NCBI GenBank assembly: GCA_016718825.1
Contig: JADKCL010000042.1
Coordinates: forward strand, 1 to 33,333
DNA from: Bacteroidota bacterium
GTDB taxonomy: Bacteria; Bacteroidota; Bacteroidia; J057; JADKCL01
Reading direction: 5' to 3'
Length of the DNA: 33,333 nucleotides
Part shown: piece after piece, positions 15,302 through 23,292 of the stretch
Layout of the letters: each line of letters starts with the position of its first letter
How positions within the stretch are numbered: the stretch's first letter is position 1
Notes under the pieces: model-generated
What the model saw: the letters and a program-made list of their open reading frames with translations, nothing else
The model's database searches: none
Told to the model about the DNA's origin: nothing
Position numbers and translations under genes: made by a program

Positions 15302-15823
15302 ATGCCCTGGACCATCAAAGAAAGAAAACTCGGCCGCGCAGGCGACCCCAAGCAGCGGGCCACTCGTCAGCGTGAATGGGACAAAAAATACGGCCCCGAC
15401 AATTGGGAAATCGGTTATGTCCTCGATGGCGAATTTGTGCGCCAAGACACCGCTTTTGAGTCGATTTACTGCGCAAGTTACGCGGCGCATTTTGAGCGGT
15501 TCCCCGAAGATTTGCAAGAGCTAATCAGCTTGGCCAAAAGGCTTCGAAATCCCCATGCGGAGGCAACCAAGGGCGTCGACCTGCAGATTCCAGCCATCCT
15601 CCAATACCTACAAGCCCGTGGCCTGCAACTCCGAGGCACCGAACTCGTGGACATCGGCTCCTGGCAAAATCAACATTCGCACAAGATCAGCATCCGGCTC
15701 AGTCCGTTGCATCTGAAAGTGATCGGCGATGACCGGATGACACTCGAGCAGTTTTGGCAGGAGCGGAAGGTGTTGGCGGTTTGGGAGGACAGCCGGCTGC
15801 AACGGCGGAGGGCGCTGCGATAG
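15302..15823 (+). CDS. Conserved-looking hypothetical protein
   Basis: A 173-residue soluble protein, charged and without signal peptide or membrane segment. It starts MPWTIKERKLGRAGDPKQRA and contains TRQREWDKKYGPDNWEIGYV, ASYAAHFERFPEDLQELISL and a C-terminal part WQNQHSHKISIRLSPLHLKV. The N-terminal WTIKERKLGRAG...WD.KYG..NW.IGY pattern, with DGEFVRQDTAFESIY, looks like a small conserved domain, but I cannot name it. It is convergent with the fadH-like gene: the stop codons are 28 bp apart and the spacer has no clear terminator. It may be transcribed from a promoter inside the palindrome-rich spacer upstream. Real gene likely; function unknown. Confidence 0.72.
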   Translation: MPWTIKERKLGRAGDPKQRATRQREWDKKYGPDNWEIGYVLDGEFVRQDTAFESIYCASYAAHFERFPEDLQELISLAKRLRNPHAEATKGVDLQIPAILQYLQARGLQLRGTELVDIGSWQNQHSHKISIRLSPLHLKVIGDDRMTLEQFWQERKVLAVWEDSRLQRRRALR

Positions 15824-15851
15824 CCCTCCAGATCAGGAGGCCCGTCCACAC

Positions 15852-17879
15852 TCACACCCCCGCCGCCAAGCGGCTCCCCTGATCAATCGCACGCTTCGCG
15901 TCGAGCTCCGCCGCCAGGTCGGCGCCGCCGATCAGGTGAACCTTGATCCCGGCAGCCTCCAAGGGCGCCTGCAATTCGCGGAGGACCACTTGACCGGCGC
16001 AGATGATCACATTGTCCACCTCCAAAAGTTGCGACTTGCCGCCAATGGTGACGTGCAATCCCTTGTCATCGACCTTGTCGTAACTCACGCCGCCGATCAT
16101 CTTCACCTTCTTCATTTTCAGGCTCGCACGGTGGATCCACCCTGTCGTTTTGCCCAGCTTTTCGCCGAGTTTGCCGTCGGTGCGTTGCAACAAGACCACT
16201 TCCCTCGGTGACGCAATGGGCTTCGGCTGCTTGAGTGCGCCCGGTTTGGCATAGGTATTGTCCACGCCCCATTCGTCGAGGAACTCGGCAATGTTTTGGC
16301 TTGGCGAATGGTGTTCATCCGCAGTTAAGTACTCCGCGACGTCGAAGCCGATTCCGCCAGCACCGATGACCGCCACCTTTTGACCGACAGGCTTTTTGTG
16401 CCGCAGGACGTCGATATAGCTCAAGACCTTCGGATGGTCGCCACCCGGCAAGTCGATTTTGCGTGGCGAAACGCCCGTCGCCAAGACAACTTCCCTAAAT
16501 CCTTCGGCTTGCAGCGCCTCCGCGGTCGCACGCGTGTTCAGGCGCAGTTCCACGCCCGTGAGGTCGAGCTGCTTGCGGTAATAACGGATGGTTTCGTAAA
16601 ATTCCTCCTTGCCTGGGACTTGCTTGGCCATGTTGAATTGCCCGCCAATCTCGTTGCTCGCCTCAAACAAGGTCACATGATGGCCACGCGAAGCCGCGAC
16701 CGTCGCAAAGGCCAATCCGGCAGGACCGGCACCGACCACGGCGATTTTTTTCTTCTGATTGGTCGGCAGGTAGTTCAATTCAGTCTCATTGCAGGCCCGC
16801 GGATTGACCAGGCAGGACGAAATCTTGCGCTGGAAAACATGGTCGAGGCAAGCCTGATTGCAGCCGATACAGGTATTGATTTCGTCGGCGCGGCCTTCTT
16901 GTGCCTTTTTGGGAAATTCGGGGTCGGCGAGGAAGGGACGGGCGAGGCAAACCATGTCGGCATGGCCACCGGCGATGATTTCTTCGCCTTTTTCCGGGGT
17001 ATTGATGCGGTTGACGGTGATGAGCGGGATTTTAACCTTGCCCATCAGGCGTTTGGTGACCCAGGAGAATCCGCCGCGGGGTACCATGGTCGCGATGGTC
17101 GGGACGCGGGCTTCGTGCCAACCGATGCCCGTGTTGATGAGGCTCGCGCCGGCGGCTTCGATTTTGGTCGCGAGCAATTCGATTTCTTCCCAAGTGCTGC
17201 CTTCCTCGACGAGGTCGAGCATGCTCAGGCGATAGACGATGATGAAGTTTTTGCCGACCGCTTCGCGGGTGCGCCGCACGATTTCGATGGGGAATTTGAT
17301 GCGGTTTTCGTAGCTACCGCCCCAATCGTCGGTGCGGAAATTGGTCTTTTTAGCGATGAATTGGTTGATGAGATACCCTTCGCTGCCCATGATTTCGACG
17401 CCGTCATAACCTGCCTCTTGGGCAAGTTTGGCGCAGTTCACGAAGTCGCGAATGGTGCGTTCGACACCGCGGCTGCTCAGGCCACGGGCCTTGAATTTGC
17501 TGATCGGCGACTTGGTCGGCGAGGCACTCACACAAAATGGATGGTAACCGTAACGACCGGTGTGAAGGATCTGCATGCAGATTTTACCCCCTTCTTTGTG
17601 CACCGCATCGGTCACAATTTTATGCTTGCGGGCCACACGGCTGCTTGTGAGTTTGGCTCCGAATGGGGATGTCCAACCTTCGAAGTTGGGCGCCACGCCA
17701 CCCGTAATGATCAACCCCGCTCCGCCTTTTGCACGTTCGGCGAAGTAGGCTGCCATGCGCTCATAGCCGTTTTTGGCTTCTTCCAGACCCGTGTGCATCG
17801 AACCCATGACGATGCGGTTCTTGAGTTGGGTATTGCCCAAATCCAAGGGCTGAAACAGGTGGGGATAATGAGCATTCAT
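15852..17879 (-). CDS. fadH: FadH-type 2,4-dienoyl-CoA reductase / old-yellow-enzyme family oxidoreductase
   Basis: A 675-residue three-domain flavoenzyme of the FadH type, which in E. coli reduces 2,4-dienoyl-CoA with NADPH during beta-oxidation of unsaturated fatty acids. An N-terminal FMN TIM barrel (1-330) carries Tyr169 (GSEGYLINQF) and His255 (GIGWHEARVP), equivalent to E. coli Tyr166 and His252. The 4Fe-4S cysteines are 337, 340, 344 and 356 (CIGCNQAC ... SSC), followed by an FAD motif VVGAGPAGLA (381-390) and an NADPH-binding motif VAVIGAGGIGFDVAEY. All key residues are present, so it should be active. Related enzymes with the same layout act on trimethylamine or other enones, so the substrate is probable rather than certain. 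A 7/8 -7 element TATCCTTG sits at 17886-17893, 6 nt from the ATG, again hinting at a very short leader. No other fatty-acid genes are adjacent. Confidence 0.9.
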   Translation of the reverse strand: MNAHYPHLFQPLDLGNTQLKNRIVMGSMHTGLEEAKNGYERMAAYFAERAKGGAGLIITGGVAPNFEGWTSPFGAKLTSSRVARKHKIVTDAVHKEGGKICMQILHTGRYGYHPFCVSASPTKSPISKFKARGLSSRGVERTIRDFVNCAKLAQEAGYDGVEIMGSEGYLINQFIAKKTNFRTDDWGGSYENRIKFPIEIVRRTREAVGKNFIIVYRLSMLDLVEEGSTWEEIELLATKIEAAGASLINTGIGWHEARVPTIATMVPRGGFSWVTKRLMGKVKIPLITVNRINTPEKGEEIIAGGHADMVCLARPFLADPEFPKKAQEGRADEINTCIGCNQACLDHVFQRKISSCLVNPRACNETELNYLPTNQKKKIAVVGAGPAGLAFATVAASRGHHVTLFEASNEIGGQFNMAKQVPGKEEFYETIRYYRKQLDLTGVELRLNTRATAEALQAEGFREVVLATGVSPRKIDLPGGDHPKVLSYIDVLRHKKPVGQKVAVIGAGGIGFDVAEYLTADEHHSPSQNIAEFLDEWGVDNTYAKPGALKQPKPIASPREVVLLQRTDGKLGEKLGKTTGWIHRASLKMKKVKMIGGVSYDKVDDKGLHVTIGGKSQLLEVDNVIICAGQVVLRELQAPLEAAGIKVHLIGGADLAAELDAKRAIDQGSRLAAGV

Positions 17880-18012
17880 GCGCTACAAGGATAATTCAAC
17901 CAGAAATACCTTTCGAAAATAAGGCTTTCAGATGGAACCCCGTGCGAAAATTTGTATGCATGCCGAGTATTTTCCGGAATTTACACCGCGAATGGCCTCA
18001 GCAAGGGTAATT

Positions 18013-19229
18013 TCAGCGAATCAACTTCAGCGTCTGCCGTTGGACCGTCATTGCAGACTGTGCTTCGACGGCGACCCAATACATCCCTTCGGGCCAATGT
18101 TTGGCGGGAATCTGCAAAGTTTTGGCCACCAGCTGCAACGGATGCCATCGTTTGTTGAAAAACCATTCGGCCCAACCCATCAAAAACCTTCACTTCTACT
18201 TGACAGGCCTTTAGAACTTGCAATTCGAGGTTGGCATCTGCATTGGTAGGGTTTGGAAAAAGCTGCAATTCCGCCAAATCGAGATCCGGACGCTCAGCCG
18301 CAGTGATGCCAGCCGTAGCGGTATGGGCAATCTCACCACCATAACCTACGACCCAGCCACTTGTTGGCGAAGCAAAAGATACGCCTTCCCAGACCGGACT
18401 CAACCCCGAACTTTGCTCCGTCCAAACCTGTCCGCCTGTCGAAGTATGGTTGATCTTCCCTCCATTTCCGACAATCCAGCCAGTTTGGGTATCGACAAAA
18501 TGGATGCCTTTGGTGTCATAACCCGGATTGCCGGGCCATAGATCGTGCCAAGTTTGACCCCAATTCGTACTGCCAAACACCGAACAATCACCCCCTACAT
18601 AGCCGGTGTCTTGATTGACAAAATATACCGCCAACATTTCGCAGTAGAGGCTGTCCTTCGGCGCTTGTAACCAGGATTGCCCGCCCGTGGTCGTAAAAAG
18701 CAGGGTTTCCCCACTGCCGGCGACCCAACCATGCAAGGCATCGACAAAATGGACTGCCCGTAGGATTTCCTGATTGGCAGGATGCGTTTGCGTGGTCCAT
18801 GTTTGGCCGGCATCGCTCGTGAATTTGATCTGCGAATAAGACCCCACAGCCCAACCATGCGTTGCGGAAGCAAACGAAATATCGTTTAATGCCAAGCCCC
18901 AAATCTTGGATCGCCCAATTGGTCCCGCCATCGGTGGTATGGTAAATCTGTCCGTCGCCACCCGTGATCCACCCCGAATTTTCATCGACAAAATCGACGG
19001 AGGTCCAAGTGACCGAGCTGCCAAAACTCTGGTGGAACCACGTTTGACCTCCATTGGTCGTTTTCACGATGGTCGCCGATTCGCCAACTGCCCAGCCTGT
19101 GAGGGTATCGACAAAATCGACTGCTCTGAGCCAATTGGAGGTGTTGGAATTTTGAAGTTGCCAACCAGGCTGCGCCGAAGCCATCATTGGCAACAAGGCA
19201 ACGAAAAAAACGAGACGTATCCGCTTCAT
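18013..19229 (-). CDS. Secreted YCF48/BNR-like repeat protein with T9SS sorting domain, two frameshifts
   Basis: The start at 19229 (MKRIRLVFFVALLPMMASAQ) is a signal peptide; a start two codons upstream is also possible. About six repeats of the YCF48-like/BNR propeller type follow, each with F-V-D/F-A-S then TGWAVG-like, a G-x-I/L-x-x-T strand and TTDGGTNW-like ends (for example VDFVDTLTGWAVGESATIVK and FVDTQTGWIVGNGGKINHTS). The C-terminus (LQLFPNPTNADANLELQVLK then IPAKHWPEGMYWVAVEAQ and QRQTLKLIR) is a T9SS sorting domain. The coding frame shifts twice: at the CCCC run 18897-18900 (one extra base; DLG|LALNDISF) and near 18117-18130 (AAGG|KTLQIPAKHW). After correction the protein is about 405 residues and ends at the TGA at 18013. 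Probably a surface or secreted beta-propeller with a structural or binding role; the function of such proteins in Bacteroidota is mostly unknown. Confidence 0.85.
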
Positions 19230-19517
19230 TGTCAATGAGATTTAGCCAACAAAGTTCGCCTTGAACTTGCCTCTAAAACATGTCTGAAAGCAGGTAAAAA
19301 ACCAACATTGCTCAGTTTTGGCGGACGTTTTTGGCGTGGGTTTTCTGCGGTTTCAAAATGCCATTGTTAAAGGAGAGTCTGATTAGGCTCCCTGTCCGCG
19401 CCTTCAAGGACCCATGTTACAAACGTTGAATTCGCAACACTCAATTCTTGAGCTGCATTACGCAGCTATCCCTTCAAGGGCAGTAAACGGAATTCGCAAT
19501 CAATTCGGCGGTACCTT
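19230..19517. other. Intergenic region with small hairpins
   Basis: No gene seen. Contains the short hairpins CTCAA/TTGAG (about 19440-19452) and AGCTGC/GCAGCT flanking ATTAC (about 19450-19467). It also has two near-identical CGGAATTCGCAA/TTGAATTCGCAA stretches. It lies at the 3' end of the shortened DUF4442 gene, and could contain its lost C-terminal segment in decayed form. Confidence 0.4.
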
Positions 19518-19934
19518 TCACCGGCAAATTTCTGGCGTTTCGGCTTTGGCCACCGCAGCTTTGATTTCCTGCCCGTTTTCGCAGACGAATGTGGTCACAC
19601 CCACGGCCTTTTTGATGAATTTCCCAGTCTGATTGCCCACCAACAACGAAATCGAAGGCTTTTGTTTGAACGTGAACATCGTCAAAATCGCACCCGAGCT
19701 CATTTCGGCAGCCATTCCCAGCACCGCCCAAAACGTCGAGCGGAATGGATTTTTGTTGAGGCGTTTGTAGGGAACGGTGACGACACAGCGGTTTTCATTG
19801 AGCTCGCGTACCCGCATGCCAATCCAAAATCCCAGCGGCAACTGCGAAAACATGGCCAAACGGAACTTGAACGGGCTCGTGAAGCTCTTTTGAATGTACG
19901 CCATCGGCGCGGGATCAAACTGAAATTGGGCCAT
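19518..19934 (-). CDS. DUF4442 hotdog-fold (PaaI thioesterase-like) protein, C-terminus shortened
   Basis: A 138-residue protein. The body fits the DUF4442 hotdog family, related to acyl-CoA thioesterases: FKFRLAMFSQLPLGFWIGMR, VRELNENRCVVTVPYKRLNK, NPFRSTFWAVLGMAAEMSSG and FIKKAVGVTTFVCENGQEIK. Proteins of this kind are usually about 155-165 residues and end in a conserved strand of the F-x-x-x-W-S-F-K type. Here the frame stops at AVAKAETPEICR and I cannot find that end in the other two frames, so the gene seems truncated or divergent, rather than simply frameshifted. A perfect -7 element is 23 nt upstream, so it has its own promoter, though it follows the radical SAM gene by only 60 bp. 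Substrate unknown. Confidence 0.78.
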   Translation of the reverse strand: MAQFQFDPAPMAYIQKSFTSPFKFRLAMFSQLPLGFWIGMRVRELNENRCVVTVPYKRLNKNPFRSTFWAVLGMAAEMSSGAILTMFTFKQKPSISLLVGNQTGKFIKKAVGVTTFVCENGQEIKAAVAKAETPEICR

Positions 19935-19956
19935 TTTTTGACTTTCGAATTTTGGG

Positions 19957-19964
19957 CAAAGATA
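19957..19964 (-). promoter_or_regulatory. -7 promoter element of the DUF4442 gene
   Basis: On the minus strand TATCTTTG, a perfect TAnnTTTG match, located between the radical SAM stop codon (19995) and the DUF4442 start (19934). The -33 region (GCTTTCC) is weak. Confidence 0.5.
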
Positions 19965-19994
19965 GAAGCCTGGGGCTGGAAAGCGAATGCATTC

Positions 19995-21425
19995 TCAGCT
20001 CAGCACCAATTCCGGACGCAAAACCTCGACAATTCGACGTTCGATCGGGAAACGGTAGTTGTCGTTGCGCAACCGCCAATGCGCCAACGTCTTCAGCGGT
20101 GCCAAGAGGTTGCCGCGGCGGTTGTGGGCGAGGCGGTTGTAAAATTTGAAATTTTCGAAGAAGGCAAATTTCTCCGGGCTGACCCAAGGGCCGCTTGCCC
20201 CGAAGTCGAATTCGGCCCACTCGCGGGTGGTGGCAGGCAGGACGTACCCGTCGCGAACGGCATCTTCGGTGATTTTGGAACCCGGATAGGGCTTGAAATA
20301 GAATATCGGCGTACGAAAGCCCGGGCTCATGCCACTGAGCCGCTTGACCATGGCCACCGTCGCAGCCACGCTTGCATCCGTCTCCTTGGGAAAGCCCACG
20401 ATGAACGGAAAATGCACGTCGATGCCCATTTCCCGGCATTTTTCGGCGCATTCCAGCACCTGCTCGATTTTGATGTCCTTACGGAGATAGTCCATCATTT
20501 CCTGCGAACCCGATTCGACGCCAATCAGCAACCGCCGCAAGCCTGATTGCTTGGCCAATTGCCAATCTGAATCCTCCAGACGGCAACCTTGGTCCGCCCG
20601 CATCGTTCCCGCCCAGGTGACATTCATCTTCCGGTCGATCAGCTCCTGCGCAAATTCGCGGCTGCGTTTGGCGTAGGTAAAAAAGGTTTCGTCTTGGAAA
20701 TTGATGTCGGTGAATTGGTACTTGGCATGGTATTTCCCCAGCTCCTCCCCCATTCTCGTCGGCGAAATCGCAGAAAATTTGCGGTTGAACACAAACGGAT
20801 CGGCACAGAAGCTGCACCGAAAAAAGCAGCCGGTCGAGGAGATGTAGTCAAATTGGCGGCGGCCCTTCTTTTCAAAATAGGCTTCGACGTCGATCAGATC
20901 GTAGTTGGCCGGCACGAAATCATCCATGTTTTCCAAAGCCCTCGGCGGATTTTGCACGACTTTGCCATCCTTGCGGAAGCAGATTCCCTGAAGGCCATCG
21001 AGGGGCTGCCCTTGATCAAGGCGATCCACCAATTCCTTGAAGGTCACTTCGCCCTGCCCTTGGACCGTCACATCGATGAAAGTTTCATCTTGCAGCGGCT
21101 GCATCGGAAAGAGGGAAGTATGCCATCCGCCCCAGATGATCGGCACTTCAGGCGCCATGGCGCGCACCTGTGCAGACATGTCAAGCGCGTCGCGGACGGG
21201 GGCACCCGTGAGGACTGTGACGCCAAAGCAAACAGCACCCGGCAAATGTTCGCGGAGTTTCTCAACGGCATCCTCTTCGATACGGCCATCGACAATTACC
21301 ACCTCAAACCGCGTCGGATCGAGCACGGAACCGATGGCGAGCAAGGCAAGGGGCATATCAAAAAACAGCGCCTTGGGATTGTACAAGACAACTTTCCGTC
21401 GCTGCTTCAGGGATTCGAGAGACAT
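19995..21425 (-). CDS. B12-binding radical SAM protein
   Basis: A 476-residue enzyme (start at 21425, MSLESLKQRRKVVLYNPK; an upstream ATG at 21461 would place the start before the promoter-like element). The N-terminal part (about 10-150) is a cobalamin-binding-type Rossmann domain with VIVDGRIEEDAVEKL, CFGVTVLTGAPVRDAL, PIIWGGWHTSLFP and GQGEVTFKELV. The radical SAM core has a canonical CX3CX2C cluster motif GCFFRCSFC (Cys200, 204, 207), and downstream GVESGSQEMMDYLRKD and PFIVGFPKETDAS. Such enzymes use S-adenosylmethionine and cobalamin for methylation or rearrangement of lipids, tetrapyrroles or natural products; the substrate here cannot be told. A -7-like TACCTTTA is at 21447-21454. No glycosyltransferase or natural-product cluster is adjacent. 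Confidence 0.92.
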   Translation of the reverse strand: MSLESLKQRRKVVLYNPKALFFDMPLALLAIGSVLDPTRFEVVIVDGRIEEDAVEKLREHLPGAVCFGVTVLTGAPVRDALDMSAQVRAMAPEVPIIWGGWHTSLFPMQPLQDETFIDVTVQGQGEVTFKELVDRLDQGQPLDGLQGICFRKDGKVVQNPPRALENMDDFVPANYDLIDVEAYFEKKGRRQFDYISSTGCFFRCSFCADPFVFNRKFSAISPTRMGEELGKYHAKYQFTDINFQDETFFTYAKRSREFAQELIDRKMNVTWAGTMRADQGCRLEDSDWQLAKQSGLRRLLIGVESGSQEMMDYLRKDIKIEQVLECAEKCREMGIDVHFPFIVGFPKETDASVAATVAMVKRLSGMSPGFRTPIFYFKPYPGSKITEDAVRDGYVLPATTREWAEFDFGASGPWVSPEKFAFFENFKFYNRLAHNRRGNLLAPLKTLAHWRLRNDNYRFPIERRIVEVLRPELVLS

Positions 21426-21507
21426 TTCAAACGCTTTGATCTGCCCTAAAGGTAATTCCAATTGGGCAGCAATCCATCAATCTTGGCGTGAAAATTTTGT
21501 CAATGCA

Positions 21508-21930
21508 TCAATCCAGGATCACATTCCCAGCATCATCCAAGGGCCAAAACGGATTGTAGGCAACTTCGAAGAGATGACCGTCCAAATCACGGAAATATCC
21601 GCTATAACCTCCCCAGAAGACCTCCTGCGCGGGCTTCACGACAGTTCCGCCAAGGGGAGCAATTTCCGCTAAAACCGCATCTACCTCCTCCTTCGAATGG
21701 GTATTGATGGCAAGGGTGATACCGCCAAAGCCGTGGCCTTCGGATGAAATCCCGATGTCCTCGGCAAGACCTTCGCGCGGATAAAGGGAAAGCAAGATTC
21801 CTCCCAGTGAAAAGAGAATAAGGTCATCCATGCTTTTGGGATGGGCTTGCCAGCCGAGACCCGTATAAAAAGCTTTGGACTTGGCGATGTCGGCGACGCC
21901 GAGTGTGATCAGGTTGAGCTTTTGACGCAT
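21508..21930 (-). CDS. VOC (glyoxalase/bleomycin-resistance) family protein
   Basis: A 140-residue protein starting at 21930 (MRQKLNLITLGVADIAKSKA); an upstream in-frame ATG at 21957 is less likely. It has the two beta-alpha-beta-beta-beta halves of the VOC fold: LITLGVADIAKSKAFYTGLG and LFSLGGILLSLYPR, then GFGGITLAINTHSKEEVDAV and GYSGYFRDLDGHLFEVAYNP. The end EVAYNPFW with Asp and Glu in F-R-D-L-D-G-H-L-F-E matches the metal-binding strand of this family. It may be a metal-dependent lyase, dioxygenase or a binding protein; members cover many reactions, so no substrate is assigned. It precedes the radical SAM gene by 82 bp on the same strand, but that gene has its own promoter-like element, so a functional link is uncertain. 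Confidence 0.9.
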   Translation of the reverse strand: MRQKLNLITLGVADIAKSKAFYTGLGWQAHPKSMDDLILFSLGGILLSLYPREGLAEDIGISSEGHGFGGITLAINTHSKEEVDAVLAEIAPLGGTVVKPAQEVFWGGYSGYFRDLDGHLFEVAYNPFWPLDDAGNVILD

Positions 21931-22103
21931 CAGATTACTTTTCCGGCAATTTCGCAATAATTATATCTGCTGACAACGGACATTTTCCGAATTCCAATTC
22001 TCTTATTTGAGCCGCCCGATCGCTGCCAAGTGGCCCAAAAGAGCCTCAAACCCTGACTTAACAACTTTGACAGTAAATTCACAGCGATCGGCTGACCGAT
22101 TCC

Positions 22104-22162
22104 GATCAATCGGCGTATATTCGTTCATGAGCTCAAACGGCTCTTTCCCGTGATCAATCGGC
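22104..22162. repeat. Pair of direct repeats upstream of the small lipoprotein gene
   Basis: GATCAATCGGC occurs at 22104-22114 and 22152-22162 (48 bp apart). The first copy also forms a palindrome CCGATT-6 nt-AATCGG with the preceding sequence (around 22096-22113). Both lie within 100 bp of the start at 22206 and could be a regulator binding pair. Confidence 0.4.
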
Positions 22163-22205
22163 TTTACATTATCCGATTCTTAATCATTTTTTAACTCAAC
22201 GTACT

Positions 22206-22403
22206 ATGAAAAAGACATTCGCATTTTTTGCGGCTGCGGCTACCTGTTTGGTATTGGTTAGCTGCGGACCCTCTGCCGAAGAGCAGGAGAAAATGAAGCA
22301 AGAAATCATCGCCATTGAAGAAGCTACGGTTGCGGTGGATTCCACTTCGTTTGAAGTACAAAAGGCTTCCACATCGCTCGATGAGGCCCTCAACAATCTC
22401 TAA
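22206..22403 (+). CDS. Small lipoprotein
   Basis: A 65-residue protein with a clear lipoprotein signal MKKTFAFFAAAATCLVLVSC (lipidated Cys20). A short acidic helical mature part follows (EEQEKMKQEIIAIEEATVAV, then DSTSFEVQKASTSLDEALNN). The heptad-like spacing suggests a coiled coil, as in Lpp-like or small periplasmic helical lipoproteins. It precedes the secreted repeat protein at 22435 by 31 bp on the same strand, so the two are probably co-transcribed and may act together in the envelope. No family name is recognised. Preceded by an AT-rich stretch with the direct repeats at 22104-22162. Confidence 0.8.
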   Translation: MKKTFAFFAAAATCLVLVSCGPSAEEQEKMKQEIIAIEEATVAVDSTSFEVQKASTSLDEALNNL

Positions 22404-22434
22404 TCCTTTCCCAAAAAGCTAAATTTCGACAAGA

Positions 22435-23184
22435 ATGAAAACAACATTGAATATTCTGAAAGTCAGCACATTGGGCTTGGCGATCCTCTTTGGTTTCCAA
22501 TCCGGATTTGCTCAAAAGGGTGAAACTACCAGCCCCAAAGACAAGATCAAGACGGAGCAAAGTGGCAAGGACCAGATCAAGACTGGTGAAGGCACGAGCG
22601 AAGGAACTTTGCCAGGCGGCAAAGACGACTTGAAAAACGGCAATACCAGCGGCAAAGATGACCTCAAAAACGGCACAGCAAGCGGCAAGGACGACATCAA
22701 AAACGGTACCGTTGAAGAAGGTAGCGAAGGCAGCGTCGAAGGTTCCGATGAAGGACATTCCGGTAGCCATGAAGGCCACGACCACGCAAGTGGCGGTACT
22801 TCAGACGAAGGTGCCAAACTTGGCAGCATCAGCGCCGATGGAGCCTACGCCCGCGACAAAAGCATGGAAGGCAAACCTTATGACCAAGCGCGTCTCGACG
22901 CCGCCAAGTCCAAGGCCAATGCCGTGATCGCCGCAGCAGAATCCCGCATCACTTCCGAAGAAGCGCATTTGGCATCCGCACGCGAGAAAATCGCTGCTGC
23001 AGAGCAAGCTGTCATTGAAATGAAAAGCGCCAAGAAGCCCGACGAAGCTGCCATCACTGCCAAAGAGGATGTCATCCGCATTGCCAACGAACGGTTTACT
23101 GCTTTGGAGCAGCAAATCACCGCCGCAAAAGCAGCAATTGCGACCGTGAAGGCCGCTTTGACCCCTGCAACTGCAAGCAAATAA
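22435..23184 (+). CDS. Secreted low-complexity repeat protein with coiled-coil C-terminus
   Basis: A 249-residue exported protein. The signal peptide (about 1-27) ends LFGFQSGFAQ. Five short tandem units follow: SPKDKIKTEQ, SGKDQIKTGEG, then GGKDDLKNGNT, SGKDDLKNGTA and SGKDDIKNGTV, the last three of 11 residues (33 nt) each. An acidic, Gly/Ser/His-rich stretch comes next (EGSDEGHSGSHEGHDH), which could bind metal ions. The C-terminal 110 residues form an Ala-rich coiled coil (AAESRITSEEAHLASAREKI and ALEQQITAAKAAIATVKAAL). It has no enzymatic motif and no T9SS sorting domain. With the lipoprotein upstream it looks like a two-gene envelope unit. A terminator follows. I do not recognise the family; the repeat/coiled-coil mix suggests a structural or stress-related envelope protein. 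Confidence 0.8.
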   Translation: MKTTLNILKVSTLGLAILFGFQSGFAQKGETTSPKDKIKTEQSGKDQIKTGEGTSEGTLPGGKDDLKNGNTSGKDDLKNGTASGKDDIKNGTVEEGSEGSVEGSDEGHSGSHEGHDHASGGTSDEGAKLGSISADGAYARDKSMEGKPYDQARLDAAKSKANAVIAAAESRITSEEAHLASAREKIAAAEQAVIEMKSAKKPDEAAITAKEDVIRIANERFTALEQQITAAKAAIATVKAALTPATASK

Positions 23185-23229
23185 TTGTTTGGAGGATAAC
23201 CCCGACTCAAAATCACTCCAAAAATTCAG

Positions 23230-23257
23230 AAGAGGAGCCTTAACAGGTTCCTCTTTT
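23230..23257 (+). terminator. Rho-independent terminator of the lipoprotein/repeat-protein unit
   Basis: AAGAGGAGCC (23230-23239) pairs with GGTTCCTCTT (23246-23255) with one G-T pair and loop TTAACA, followed by TTTTGTTTTT on the plus strand. Confidence 0.8.
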
Positions 23258-23292
23258 GTTTTTGGGTGTAAAAATCGCATTCGGAAGGCAAA

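Noticed and set aside
16380..17894. Long plus-strand ORF of 504 codons opposite the fadH-like gene
   Set aside because: It is antisense to a protein with all catalytic residues conserved; its translation is rich in Asp, Phe, His and Arg without any motif, typical of a shadow of a GC-rich codon-biased gene.
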